A program made the position numbers and the translations under genes. The notes beneath the pieces were generated by a model that saw only the letters and a program-made list of their open reading frames with translations, was not told the origin of the DNA and searched no databases. Shown piece by piece: positions 1-10,465 of a stretch of 64,000 bases of DNA. This stretch comes from Adiantum capillus-veneris. Taxonomy: Eukaryota; Streptophyta; Polypodiopsida; Polypodiales; Pteridaceae. The number at the start of each line of letters is the position of its first letter. The first letter of the stretch is position 1. The DNA is taken from the NCBI GenBank assembly GCA_014529385.2, contig CM043959.1:11310809-11374808 (forward strand), given 5' to 3'.

Positions 1-399
1 CCTCCCTTTGACTTTGCTTGTTATTTCCTCCCTTCGACAAAGCGACATCTCACTTAGATTCTTTTTTTTTCTAAGAAAGGTAAACTTACATTCAGATGCA
101 AAAAAAGTACAATTACCTACTGGATGGGGGTACGTAAACGCCATATCTTACTAAAAGAATCAGGCCAATAGGTCTACCTAATTTTTGAAACAATTAATTT
201 TTCGTGAGAATCTCTCAAGATTCTTGTGCTAAGTAAATGGAAAAGAAGGCTAAGCAAATGGAAAAGAAGGTGAAGGACAGTGGCCAGACCAGATGGCGAG
301 CATGAGGGGGACACACCTGCGAGGGCTACCATCGTGGTTTTGAGCTTTATTAGAGAAAATCAAGCAGAGATGCCGCATGGCACATGGTTGGGGGGGGGG

Positions 400-402
<3 letters not shown>

Positions 403-439
<37 letters not shown>
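403..439. repeat. (AG)n microsatellite after poly-G
   Basis: Pure AG dinucleotide tract directly following a 13-base G run. The same G-run plus AG/TC pairing recurs at 34.5 kb and 37.1 kb, so it is a habit of this genome. Confidence 0.95.
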
Positions 440-441
<2 letters not shown>

Positions 442-572
442 CGGGGTCTCTACCTTGACTGTGTGTGTGTGCACAAGTCGCTCACCCTGCACCGCTTGCA
501 TAGCACTGTAGGGAGCATTCCCGCTTACCTAGCGGATGGAATGCTCTCTTCAGCCCTCATCAAGCCGTGCGC

Positions 573-576
<4 letters not shown>

Positions 577-606
<30 letters not shown>
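577..606. repeat. (TC)n microsatellite
   Basis: About 15 uninterrupted TC units. Confidence 0.95.
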
Positions 607-608
<2 letters not shown>

Positions 609-1599
609 CTTTGTGTGTAGGCGCACAACGCCTGTCTGGTTTGTGGCTCCCAAAGGATGTGAGCAGCAACAATAAGCATGCGAGCACTCGCAGTGAGCAA
701 CGGCGAGGAGCATGTTGCAATGTGAGGGACTAAGAGCACTCTATGAGAGTGTGGTCATGATGGTGATCATGGTAGGGATACGAAAGGCTTGCAAACTTGT
801 GTGTGCAGTGGCAGCGGGTTGTGAGCGTGTGGTGATGATGGTGCAGAGCCACAAAGAGGATGGGCAGGGTGGCCCTGGTTGCAGTGATGATGTGTTGCCC
901 TATCGGCTCAAGGTACATGGTGCGCTGCCTTGCGAGAGCTCCGACTAGGAGTGAAGCAAGGTGGATATATGCATTGAGGAAAGAGAAAGGGGTCGTGGTG
1001 AGGGAGGGGGCACAAACACAACAATGGAGAGCACGCACAAAAGATGATAGTGACAACACAAAAGAAATAAAATCCCTAAATTGGTTGAGAATATGAGGAC
1101 AAAATTAAATGGTTTTGACGAAAAAGTTTCCTCAAATAGGTGATAGGTAATCGTATGCACATATTCCCTTGAATATATTGTTTAGTAGTTAATCCTTTTT
1201 TCTGGTTGCAAAACTCACAATGGTGAGTAAATTATATTAAAAACCACAAAAATTTACATTTTCCATGCTCGTGCCGGTCCATGACAACTCTTAATAGTCC
1301 TTGTGATACATCGACTGATAGGGGAGCCACCTTGTGACTAGTGTAGGGTCCTTATCTATGAGAGTCAATTAAAGTGGTGTCAATTATCTTGTTCCATTCA
1401 TTGTAGTTCTTGCATTTTCCAAAGGCGAGGATCGGCCCCTTGCTTTCTTGTATTATCTCTGTGAACTTGGCTATTTCCATGGTCTAGCCTTCCAGACCTA
1501 TTTGAAGTAGTAGAATATGACAATTTGTGTTGCAATAAGCATCTCTTGACTTTTCCAAGCCTTCCCTCCCAAGAATAGATTGTTCTTATAGAAGCCTAT

Positions 1600-2850
1600 C
1601 TTCCATGTCCTTTGGACTCATTTGCATATCTTACCCGCAAGGCCGTTGATTGAAGGGCATTCCTTGAATAGATGGGATAGGTCTTCGCTAACCACTCTAC
1701 ATTGAGGGCATCTGTCTGGGCCAATCCCCCTAGTAAGAGCCTTTACCACAGTCGACAATGCTCCCCACAGTCCCTTCCAGAGAAACACCTTCATATTGAG
1801 GGGCCATTGTGGGCACCATATGTTCTTGGTTACTTTCTCTCATCTTGATTCTGGCCACTTCATGCCCCATTGCTTGTTTAGTGGAGAGAATGAATCCATC
1901 AAAGCCGTAAGTGTGTGGTATACTTCTTTGGTTTGAGGCTTATAGAAGTGCCTATCCTTAGACCATCGCCATGCTTTCCACTCCACCTCTGACTCACAAC
2001 TAGGTAGGCACCAACTGTCTACCCGTTCCAGGGCTGTGCTGATAAGTAGTCCTTTGGTCCCATCCAGGTTGTACTGGAGAACCATATGGTTTGTTCCTTT
2101 CCACCGGTTACTGCTATAATCCCATAGTTGGTCCAAACGTCGGATGCCTTTGTTATTGATCTTTCTAGTAGATTCCCTCCAAAAAGGGTTCAGGGAGATG
2201 CCTCCCACCTTAGACAACCATGGGGATCAATGAGAAGCAGAGTTGTGGAAATACCTTGTAAATTATCCTCTCTCTACTGTTCTTTTGCATTTCCTAACAA
2301 GCTTGCCCGTCGCACCCCTGAACTTTAGGCTAGCCCACCGTGGGGCAAGCAGTTTGTCGTGTACCTCGAGCCCTCTCCACTGTCCACCTTCTGAGTAAAT
2401 CTTGGCATTGTCCATCATGGCTTTGGCCATAGTAGCCCAAGGTTGGTCGTGCTTTCCGAGTGCGACCACAAGCTTAGCTGACTGAGCCTCCTCGTGAATA
2501 CTTGGGTTAAGAATCCCGAGACCGCCTATCTCAACTGGTCTCCCAATTGTTTCCCAGCTAGCCCACCGCCAAAGCATCGAGTCTTTAATGTTGTTCTTCC
2601 AAAGGAATCTTTTTATTGGTGAACTCTTTCCAATTGCATTTGCCGAGCTCCAGTAGTGGACCATTGAAAGCTATATACGAGAGCATGAATGTGTTTCTCT
2701 ACTCTGGAAGGGAAGAAGCACATATTTCCATCTGTGCATCTTTCTCCTTATCTTCTCCATGACCCAAGTGAATTTTTGCTTGTGGTTGACATCCACCCCT
2801 AGCAGGGCTCCAAGGTGCCGAAATATCTTCCCTCTTGACATTATTTTCCC
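1600..2850 (-). pseudogene. LINE (non-LTR retrotransposon) RT C-terminal part and zf-RVT domain
   Basis: Read on the minus strand from 2850 down, the sequence gives the end of a plant LINE reverse transcriptase. Around 2830-2700 it matches the thumb region (FTWVMEKIRRKMHRWK, then SRETHS). At 2664-2263 comes the connector with RFLWKNN and RPVEIGGLGILNP, typical of plant LINE ORF2. At 2217-1840 and on to about 1600 follows the zinc-binding zf-RVT domain with MKVFLWKGLWGAL, then CPQC, EDLSHLF and ECP. Frames change several times, so it is dead. The 5' side (endonuclease, RT palm with its catalytic Asp pair) is missing: the match stops at 2850, exactly where chromovirus leader sequence begins. 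That is either ordinary 5' truncation or a junction with the later element. A poly-A tail (poly-T on plus) is not obvious below 1600. Confidence 0.85.
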
Positions 2851-3141
2851 TGCAAGGAATAGAAGAGAGGGTCTTTCAACACCAAAAAAACACTGGATCT
2901 TGTCAAGATTCTAATAGCTCAATAGTGGTTAAGCCGTAGGCAAGCCTCGTAGGACTTCACTATTAAGACCATAGCTCTTGACGGTGATGCCTTGTTATCT
3001 GCACGAAGACAGGCGCACTGCAAGGCTGAAAAATCCCTATTCTACTTACTCAATTGCAATTAATAATACCAACCATTTATAGCTAGCTTGAGGACCTCCG
3101 TTCTTGAGCAATAAAAGAGATACCTTGTGCTCTGATACCAA
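2851..3141 (-). repeat. Detached chromovirus leader with primer binding site
   Basis: This segment is a close copy of 10139-10427, the leader between gag and the primer site of chromovirus 1, in the same orientation. It ends with the initiator-Met-tRNA primer site (TGGTATCAGAGC on minus, 3140-3129) directly beside an LTR at 3142. The LTR therefore has leader sequence on one side and the 3' end of chromovirus 1 on the other. It is the 5' remnant of a second element that shares the LTR. Confidence 0.85.
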
Positions 3142-4353
3142 TGTAACATTTAATGGCCTAGTAACTTGTGTGTAGAGAAAAATAGTATGAACATAGTGAG
3201 CATTTCATTAGAATAGATTCCTAATGAGCATAACAAGAGTGCTTGGGTGGAGAGAGAGAGCAACAAAAAGCATAACACCTAATTAGATAGGCATGAACAA
3301 TACTTCAAAAGAGAGAGAAATTAAGCTATTGACAACAATTGACGAGCTATTGACAACAATCGGATTTACATGGAGCCGGTTCCCCCTCCAAAAGGCTTTG
3401 TATTATAGGTTTCCCCCATCAAGGGAGACATTTTACAATACAATTCTTTGTCTTACTTCAATAACTAGCTAGTGCAATGAAGATGGAAGCTTCAAGCACT
3501 AAGCAAATACTTATAAAACACAACATCAATTCCATCACGGTCTCAGACCCAAGACCTCACACACCTTCAAAGATGGTGAGAGCTAGCGGGGTATGAAAGT
3601 AGATTGAGAGGAAGAAGGGGTAGTCTTACGAGAAAGAAGTACATCTCCTCACATAATCACTCATAATATCTTAGCATAGCTTAGTAATTATCATGGTAGA
3701 GGAGATGAGCATGCATTGAAGCTTGGATCTTGGTTGGATTTGCATCACAAAGCCAAGAGTTGTTCGTGTAGGCCTCCCTTCTCACAAGCTTGGAGTAGAT
3801 AATGAGCTTTCCATTAAAGCTTGAGAAGGAGAGAGAGAGAGAGAGCCTTCTTGCTTCACACATGAGCTAGTGTGAGTGTGTGTGGAATAATGCCTTTGAA
3901 AAATCAGCCCCCTCTCTCTCTTGATCGACCCCTCTTGCTAATTTCTCTTCCCATTGGACCCCTCCAGGCTTAGCCAATAGGATTTAAGAAGCATAAGTGA
4001 TAGTATTGTGACATGTGTCCCCCTTTCCCCTTTTGTGAGAGCTTTAGATAATTAAATAATGCAACTAAACTCTCATTGGACCCCTATGTCTTTTGGCCAA
4101 TAGGAATCAGGCAAGCCATTGGACTGCTGAATGCTCATTGAACCCCTTGGGAGACTCTCCAATAGTCTTCTAGAGAGATTAATTATTATTGGTCTTTTAT
4201 TAAGTGTTTTTAAATGAATTAAACTAAATTTACTCTAGCCTAATTCTCATTGGTCCTGCTCTATGGCCATCCAATAGGATTTGAGTGCACCTTATGGGCA
4301 ATTGGCCTAGGGGGCTGATATGTGTCCCTCATTTTTTGTGTGTAAAGAGAGCT

Positions 4354-4393
<40 letters not shown>

Positions 4394-4757
4394 TCTCTCT
4401 CATCCCCTACTTAATGGGCTTGCCCCCTCCTATGTAGGAGCCTTGAAGTCTTTTTTGGCAGACTCACTAAGCATCCAATTTTACTAAGCTTGACCATTGG
4501 ACACAACCTTTGAATTTTGGAACCTTAGCATTTTGGAAGTCTTAATGGGCTGAACCTTAGGGTCTTTTAAGCCCATTGTTGCACATTGCTCTTTTGCAGA
4601 TGGACCCCCCTTTGGATCCCTATTTTCCCTCCTTTGGATCCCTACTGTGGCCGGTCGGCCAGCTTAACCAATATTCTAGCTTCTCCACTGGCACCTTAAA
4701 TGATCAATTTAACATGATAAAATCATTTAGGAGAATTAGATATTAGTTATTATGGCA
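3142..4757 (-). repeat. LTR of chromovirus family (about 1.6 kb)
   Basis: Begins TGTAAC next to a primer site and ends ATGGCA next to a polypurine tract (minus reading: AAGAGAGAGG, 4760-4770). Homologous along its length with the LTRs of chromovirus 2 (36464-37907 and 43407-45019), though more divergent. It carries short GA and GT microsatellites (3830-3844; 4359-4388). It acts as 3' LTR for the element at 4758-10427 and as 5' LTR for the detached leader on its left. Confidence 0.85.
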
Positions 4758-5116
4758 TTACCTCTCTCTTGAAATCATAGTCGTCCTTGACTATCGGGTA
4801 GAGAAGATAAAGCCTATTCATTAGTCCTTTTCCTAGCGGGCGGGTAGAGGATCCCTATCTTACCCTACAACATCGTTCCAGAATGGATGACTAATCCATT
4901 TGGTGCTTGAGAGCCTAAGGCTGCTGCAAGCATGTCTGCACATTAGTCTTATCAATCTTCCATAGTAGAGTGACAAGCTCTACTTGGTGTTTGGGAGACA
5001 TCGTCTCCGCAAACTTGATTCTAAGCATGCATACTACTTAACATTTGTGCAAAATAAAGAAAAAGAGAGTCTTATAAGATAAAAACTTTGTTCATTATAA
5101 ACATTTGTACATTTTC

Positions 5117-5434
5117 TTACTCTAGGGAAGCATTGTAAGCATTGACAAGGTTTAGGTTATCCTTTAATTTTATGCCTTGCATCCGTCTAGCATCATCAAA
5201 AGGATAATTTTTAGACTTAATAAGATACCGTCGGATAGTCTTACTGCATCTTAATACCTTGTCTTCATGTCGAACAATGGACTTAGGCTGCAACACCTCT
5301 TCTTGGTTCTCAATCTCCGGTGGGTCTTCAATAGTTGGTTCTCGAGGTGGCTCTCCTTTGTAAGGCTTTAGTAGGCTCACATGAAAAGCATTGTGTATGA
5401 GCCAATGGTTGGGCAACTTGAGTTGACACGCCAT
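5117..5434 (-). pseudogene. Chromovirus 1 integrase tail with chromodomain
   Basis: The 105-residue frame starts in the GPY-like end of integrase (KLPNHWLIHNAFHVSLLKPY, the usual transition in plant chromoviruses). It continues through an acidic linker to a chromodomain-like stretch: IVRHEDKVL, then RRYLIKSKNYPFDDARRMQ. Chromodomains guide integration to particular chromatin. The aromatic and acidic positions of the fold are partly kept, but the Trp usual near the end is replaced by Arg. It ends at a stop just before the 3' untranslated region. The part linking it to the integrase core (5434-5690) is degenerate. Confidence 0.8.
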
Positions 5435-5689
5435 CTCATTACTTATCTAAGAATTTGGAAGGGACCAAATTACCTCTTTGCTAAATTACCCGTAGGATTC
5501 TTGCCCATCATGTGCCTTAATGGAGCCTTGGGAAATTTAAGTAAGACCCAATCATTCTCTTTAAAGGCTTGGGCTCTTCTATGCTTATCAACAACAACCT
5601 TTTGCCATTGATGTGAGATAGAGATATCATCCTTAATCGTTTGGAAAGATTCTTGTCGGTCTTGGCTATACTCATCTACAAAGAAGACC

Positions 5690-6322
5690 TTCCCGTCTAC
5701 CTCAAGTAGCAGGGGACCTCGAAAGGTGCTTTTCTCGTGGAAGTATGTACAGTGTTATTGTAAGCATACTCCACTAAGGGTAAGTACTTGTTCCATTGGG
5801 ACCTTTGATCTACTTTTGTTACATAGGCTTTTAGTAGATCAAGAATTTTTAGGTTAGCTATTTCACTTTGGCCATCCGTTTGTGGATGATAGGCCGAAGA
5901 GAAGTTTAGCATTGTCCCTAAATACTCAAAGAGACACCTTCCAAAAATTACTGGTTATTCTAGGATCTCTATCCGATACTATGGACATTGGCAAGCCATG
6001 GTACTTGAAGATTTGTGAAATGAAGAGGGTTACCATTTGATGGGCTTTGATAGTCTTTTTGACATGTATAAAATGAGCTTGTTTACTAAGCATGTCTACT
6101 ATTGTCCATATTCTCGTATTCCATGGATAGACTTAGGTAATCCAAATAAAAAATCCATGGATATGCTCTCCCATGGTGAATTAGGGATTGGGAAAGGTTG
6201 AAGAAATCCAGGTTGCTTCCCTCTATCAAACTTTGTCTTTTGGCATACCACACATTTAGAAACATACTCTTGTATGTTTGCTTTCATGGTAGGCCAATAG
6301 AAATATGTTTCAATCCCTTTTA
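5690..6322 (-). pseudogene. Chromovirus 1 integrase zinc-binding and core domains
   Basis: Minus-strand frames at 6287-6099 (zinc-binding end, VSKCVVCQKTKFDRGKQPG, then SMDFLFGLP at the start of the core with its first catalytic Asp) and 5912-5697 (SSAYHPQTDGQSE and the downstream WNKYLPLVEYAYNN). The stretch between them is disrupted by stops and shifts. Homologous to the integrase of chromovirus 2 at 39.8-38.5 kb. The match to the upstream pol region stops abruptly at about 6322, the left breakpoint of the inverted block. Confidence 0.85.
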
Positions 6323-7883
6323 GGTTTCAAGATGTCTTTGTTGACGACATCCCTTGTGAACTACCTCCTAAACAAGGCAATGATGACCATGCAATTGAAC
6401 TTCTTCCAAGAATTTCACTGCCTAATAAACCTACTTATAGAGTTTCTCAAGCTCAACAAGAGGAGATTATGCGGCAAGTGCATGAGTTAGTTGAGAAGGG
6501 CATGGTTAGGCCTAGCTCATTTCCATTTTTCTCACCCGTATTATTAGTGCAAAAGAAAGACGGCACATATCGTATGTGTGTCGACTATAGAGCACTAAAT
6601 AGGATCACTATCAAGAATAGGTTTCCCGTTCCACAGATAGAAGATTTATTTGATAAGCTACAAGGGCCCACCTACTTCAGCAGGATTGACCTAAAAAGTG
6701 GCTATCATCAAATAAGGATAGTTGATCAAGACAGTGTAGAGACCGCATATTGCACTACGTTAGGTCTTTACGAATGCATTGTCATGCCGTTTGGCTTGAC
6801 CAATTCACGAGCCACATTTAATTGCTTGATGGAGAAGCTATTCAGGCCTCATCGAACCTTTACTGGGGTGTTCTTTGATGATATCATCATCTACTCTAAT
6901 TCATTAGACGAGCACAAGCAACACCTCCAAGTAATATTTCAAGTCTTAAGAGAGAATAAACTTTATGTTAATCGAAAGAAAAGTGAGTTTTTCTTACAAG
7001 AGATTCAGTATTTATGTCACATTATCTCTCAAGATGGCATCCAAATGGATCCATCAAAGTTAGAGGTAATAAAAGGATGGCCTAAACCAAGGAATCTTCA
7101 TGAACTAAGAAGCTTTATAGGTATGTGTGCATACTATTGATGCTTCATAGAAAAGTTCTCACAAATCGCGGGACCATTACATGACCTAACAAAGAAAAAC
7201 GTTAGGTATACATGGTATGCCAAGGAGAACAATGCTTTTGAAAATCTTATCTCTCAACCTGTGCTTACACTTCCGGATCTCGCAAAGCCATTTGAGGTCC
7301 AATGTGATGCTTGTGGTGATTGCCTTGGGGCTGTTTTGCTCCAAGAAGGGCACAACATAGCCTATGAAAGTCGAAGGCTCGACCCTATTGAGCAAGCTCT
7401 AGGCATATATGAAAAGGAACTCCTCGCAGTTCTACATGCCTTAAACTCATGGAAGCACTATTTATTGGGGACTCCCTTCATTCTGCGAATGGATCACCAA
7501 AGCCTTAAGTACTTCATGACACTGACCAAGCTCTCGGCAAAAAAATGAGGTGGGCAAATTTCCTTTCGCAATTTCAGTTTCATATTGCTCACATTGTTGG
7601 CAAGCATAATCAAGTAGCCGATGCACTCTCAAGACGGCCGAGAGTGAATGCGGTTTCCATAGCAACTCACAATGATCTATCTTCTATGATAGATGAGTAT
7701 TCTATTGATCCCAATTTTAGAGATGTGATTTCAGCCCTTGCACTAGGGAAGAAAGAGGAACCATTTACTTTACAAGATGGTTATCTTCTATATGGCAATA
7801 GACTATGCGTTACTAACTCACTATGTGAGAAAGTAATGTATGAATCTCATGCTCCTCCTTATGCGGGACATAGAGGGATTTAG
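6323..7883 (+). pseudogene. Inverted RT-RNase H block of chromovirus 1
   Basis: This 1.56-kb block lies on the plus strand although everything around it is minus. It opens with the DVFVDDIP region that precedes Ty3 RT. RT follows at 6469-7140, with RMCVDYRALN, FSRIDLKSGYHQIRI, MPFGLTNSRATF and the catalytic FFDDIIIYS. An in-frame TGA sits at 7138-7140. RNase H follows at 7261-7548 (QCDACGDCLGAVL, LAVLHALNSWKHYLLG, RMDHQSLKYF). A frameshift falls in the run of seven A at about 7540. The last part is 7545-7883 (HNQVADALSRRPR, then the start of the integrase zinc region, HAPPYAGHRGI). Order and content match chromovirus 2 exactly, only flipped. Confidence 0.9.
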
Positions 7884-8139
7884 TCTAACCCCTTGAGAAA
7901 ATTGGATAACTCTAATTCCTTGTGATTGTTTATATTTTCTTTTGCTAAAACATTAGGTTCATTTTGAGATTCTTTAACAAAAATCATGTACACTAAGATA
8001 GAGCTCTTTATTGACTTATTGAAAGCTTGCGTATGTACAATGGGTATGGCGTTACCCATTTCTTTGGTATCTATGTACATATCTTTTTTCCTGTACTTAA
8101 AATAGATTTTCCTTTTAGGGAATTTAACATTGGCAGCAG

Positions 8140-10012
8140 TCATGAGATCGAACCATGGTGCCCCAGGATTACATCCTTGTGCTTGAGAGGAGAGCTACAA
8201 AAGTCCTCTTTGTCCACATAGCTTTGAACATGGAGCCTCAATTTACCAATTAAGGGAGTGACTGAAGCTTCTTGCCCCTTGAAAGCACCATCTGTGGGTA
8301 GGACATCTCCCATCTCATGGGCTTGGATGCCTAGCTTGGTGGCAAACTCTGTGGATATGAAATTGTGAGTAGAACCAGGGTCAAAGAGAATAAAAGTATC
8401 ATGTTCTCTTACCTTTCCCCAAGCATGGCATAGAGGAGATCCTTTGTGGTGAGCTTTGTCTTCTTGGATTTTGACCAAGGTAGCTCTAGGAGGCTCATGG
8501 CGGGTGTTCTTTTGGGGACAAGCACGGTACGCATGCCCTTGCTCGTCGCACTTGAAACAATGGTTATCCTTGCGATAACACTGAAGCTCTTCAGGAGAGA
8601 GTTTATTTTTGCCTTTGTAAACTCCCTTCTCCTTAGCTTTGTTTTTATTAGAATTGCCCTTAGGAGACTTTTGGACATTGTCCTTCCCCATAGCCTCATT
8701 GGAACCCTTGTTTTCCGTGGGCTTAAGATTTCTTTTAGCCCTTGTTTGGAAATTGATTCGAGAAGCCACCATAGAATGGTATATAACCACAGATATAGTG
8801 CGTGGCCTTTGGGAGTTGACATACTCCGCCATTTCTTTAGTTAAGCCCGCACAAAATTATTGTTTTTGCTCTCCAAAATCCATCTTTTGAAGACAGTGGC
8901 TTTGAGATGTAGGTCCCAAAACTTGTCTACATGTTTGTGAATGGATTCGTAGGGAGAGAGCTTCAAGCTTCGCCATTTGGTGAGTACTTTGTTTGTGGCA
9001 TTGGTGGCCAAAAACTGATTCATAATTGAAGCTCTTAAAGATTTCCATGTTTGTGGAGCTTTATCGTTGGCCCGTAGGCTAGATCACCATTGCCTGGTAG
9101 ACTTTTGAAAGTGCATAGCTACATGGCATAGCTTAGACGACTCCGTGAATCCCTCATCTCCAAACGCCGCATCAAATTGTTGCATTTAGGCCAAGACTTT
9201 GTACGTAGCACCAAGGTGCCATCATAGGTTAGGAAAGAGATGCTTTGTCCGGCCTCTTTGAACTTCTTGAGCTTGGACGACCTCTTCCACGTGGCATACG
9301 ATTTCCTATGGCCTCTTCTTTTTAATGGTTCAAAAGTTGCACCATCGCATTCTTTAGAAGATGAAGAATTTGAGGAAGATGGAGAAGAGGGTTACCTCTT
9401 TCTCGCCTTTTTCTTGCCTTGGTCCTCCTTGCCTGCACCATCACTTTATTCATAAGAGGAAGAGGATGAAGAAGATGGAGAAGAGGGTGATCTCTTTCTT
9501 GCCTTTTTCTTCTCTTGCTTTTTTTCATCCCTCTTTGAATTATGGTGTGGAGGAGTGTGCGATGGTCTTCTCCGTTTAGGAGGGGATGTGGAGCATTTTT
9601 CCCGTGGTCTTCGTGGAACCATCTCCACCGAGGTGGCAGGAGACTCAATTATTTCTCGTTCCTTTGGTGGGGGCTCTTGAATTCTCCTTTGGGAAGGAGA
9701 TGCATCATCAAGAATAAAATTTTTAAGCCCTTCGTATGGATCCTCTTCTTCTTCCCAAATCGGAGAGAGGCCTTTTTTGGAAGTCTCACAAGGAGGCTTC
9801 CTAGGTACTCTCTCGTCATGGTGGGGAGCTTGGAGAATCCCATGAGCACGAAGCTGCCGTTGCACTTCACTTTGAAGGGATGGATTACCCATGGCTTGTT
9901 GAAGCCTAGAAACAAGGTAGTTAACAAGCATAGTGGCATCATTAGTAGCCTGATCATTAACAATATCAAAGCTATCAACATTAATTTCACTCTCTTTTGT
10001 ATTGTCAGCCAT
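8140..10012 (-). pseudogene. Chromovirus 1 gag and protease
   Basis: Gag begins with ATG at 10012; the 188-residue first frame (to 9446) has an N-terminal helical part, then an Arg/Lys/Ser-rich tail ending in a serine run. Capsid sequence is recognisable at 9023-8841 (KWRSLKLSPYESIHKHVDKF). The 230-residue frame 8832-8140 carries the zinc knuckle CFKCDEQGHAYRAC (residues 92-105, CX2CX4HX4C) followed by aspartic protease LFDPGSTHNFIS (active Asp at residue 151). The usual Ser after the Asp is Pro in this copy and also in chromovirus 2, so it looks like a family trait. Several frameshifts separate the pieces. Confidence 0.85.
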
Positions 10013-10427
10013 TCTAACAACTTTTAGGTGTAAACTTTTTTAGGTGTACTTTGGCACTTCAAGCCCTAGTTGCTACTCCTCTTTACCCCTTTAGAAAAGC
10101 ACTCAAGGTATTGTACCCGTGGCTCGAATACCATTAGTTGCAAGGAATAGAAGAGAGGGTCTTTCAACACAAAAAAACACCGGCTCCTATCAAGCTTCTA
10201 ATAGCTCAATAGTAGTTAAGCCGTAGGCAAGCCCCGTAGGACTCCACTATTAAGACCATAGCTCTCGACAGTGATGTACCGTTATCTGCACAAAGACAGG
10301 CGCATTGCAAGGCTAAAAATCCCTATTCTACTTACTCAATTGCAATTAATAATACCAACCATTTATCGCTAGCTTGAGGACCTCCCTTCTTGAGCAAGAA
10401 AAGAGAAACCTTGTGCTCTGATACCAA
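10013..10427 (-). promoter_or_regulatory. Chromovirus 1 leader and primer binding site
   Basis: The primer site (minus reading TGGTATCAGAGC, 10426-10415) is complementary to the 3' end of plant initiator Met tRNA and starts two bases after the LTR end. The leader from 10139 on is duplicated at 2851-3141. Confidence 0.85.
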
Positions 10428-10465
10428 TGTAACCTAGTAACTTGTGTGTAGTAGAATATAGTATG
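10428..10465 (-). repeat. 5' LTR stub of chromovirus 1
   Basis: About 38 bases align with the start of the LTR at 3142 (with a short deletion), after which similarity stops. The remaining ~1.6 kb of the LTR is gone. Confidence 0.7.

Larger units (their letters stand above)
1..1390. other. Non-genic, microsatellite-rich stretch
   Basis: I see no gene here. A run of 13 G (390-402) leads straight into an (AG)n tract (403-439), and a (TC)n tract lies at 577-606. Open frames across these tracts encode only Ser-Leu or Arg-Glu dipeptide runs and are by-products of the repeats. From about 700 to 1100 the sequence is GT-rich in short bursts but shows no codon-like conservation. Confidence 0.6.
3142..10465 (-). 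mobile_element. Chromovirus 1 (Ty3/gypsy), rearranged
   Basis: Minus-strand LTR retrotransposon. In its own 5' to 3' order: 5' LTR stub (10465-10428), primer site for initiator Met tRNA (10426-10415), leader, gag (10012 to about 8500), protease (about 8400-8140), an RT-RNase H block lying in the wrong orientation (6323-7883, plus), integrase (6322-5690), chromodomain (5434-5117), polypurine tract and 3' LTR (4757-3142). The 5' LTR is cut to about 38 bases and then joins unrelated sequence, so the insertion cannot have a recognisable target duplication. Comparison with chromovirus 2, which keeps the normal order, shows that only the RT-RNase H block was flipped. Confidence 0.85.

Noticed and set aside
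250..733. Several overlapping open frames with Ser-Leu or Arg-Glu runs
   Set aside because: They are the dinucleotide tracts read in six frames; no flanking domain or codon pattern supports a gene.
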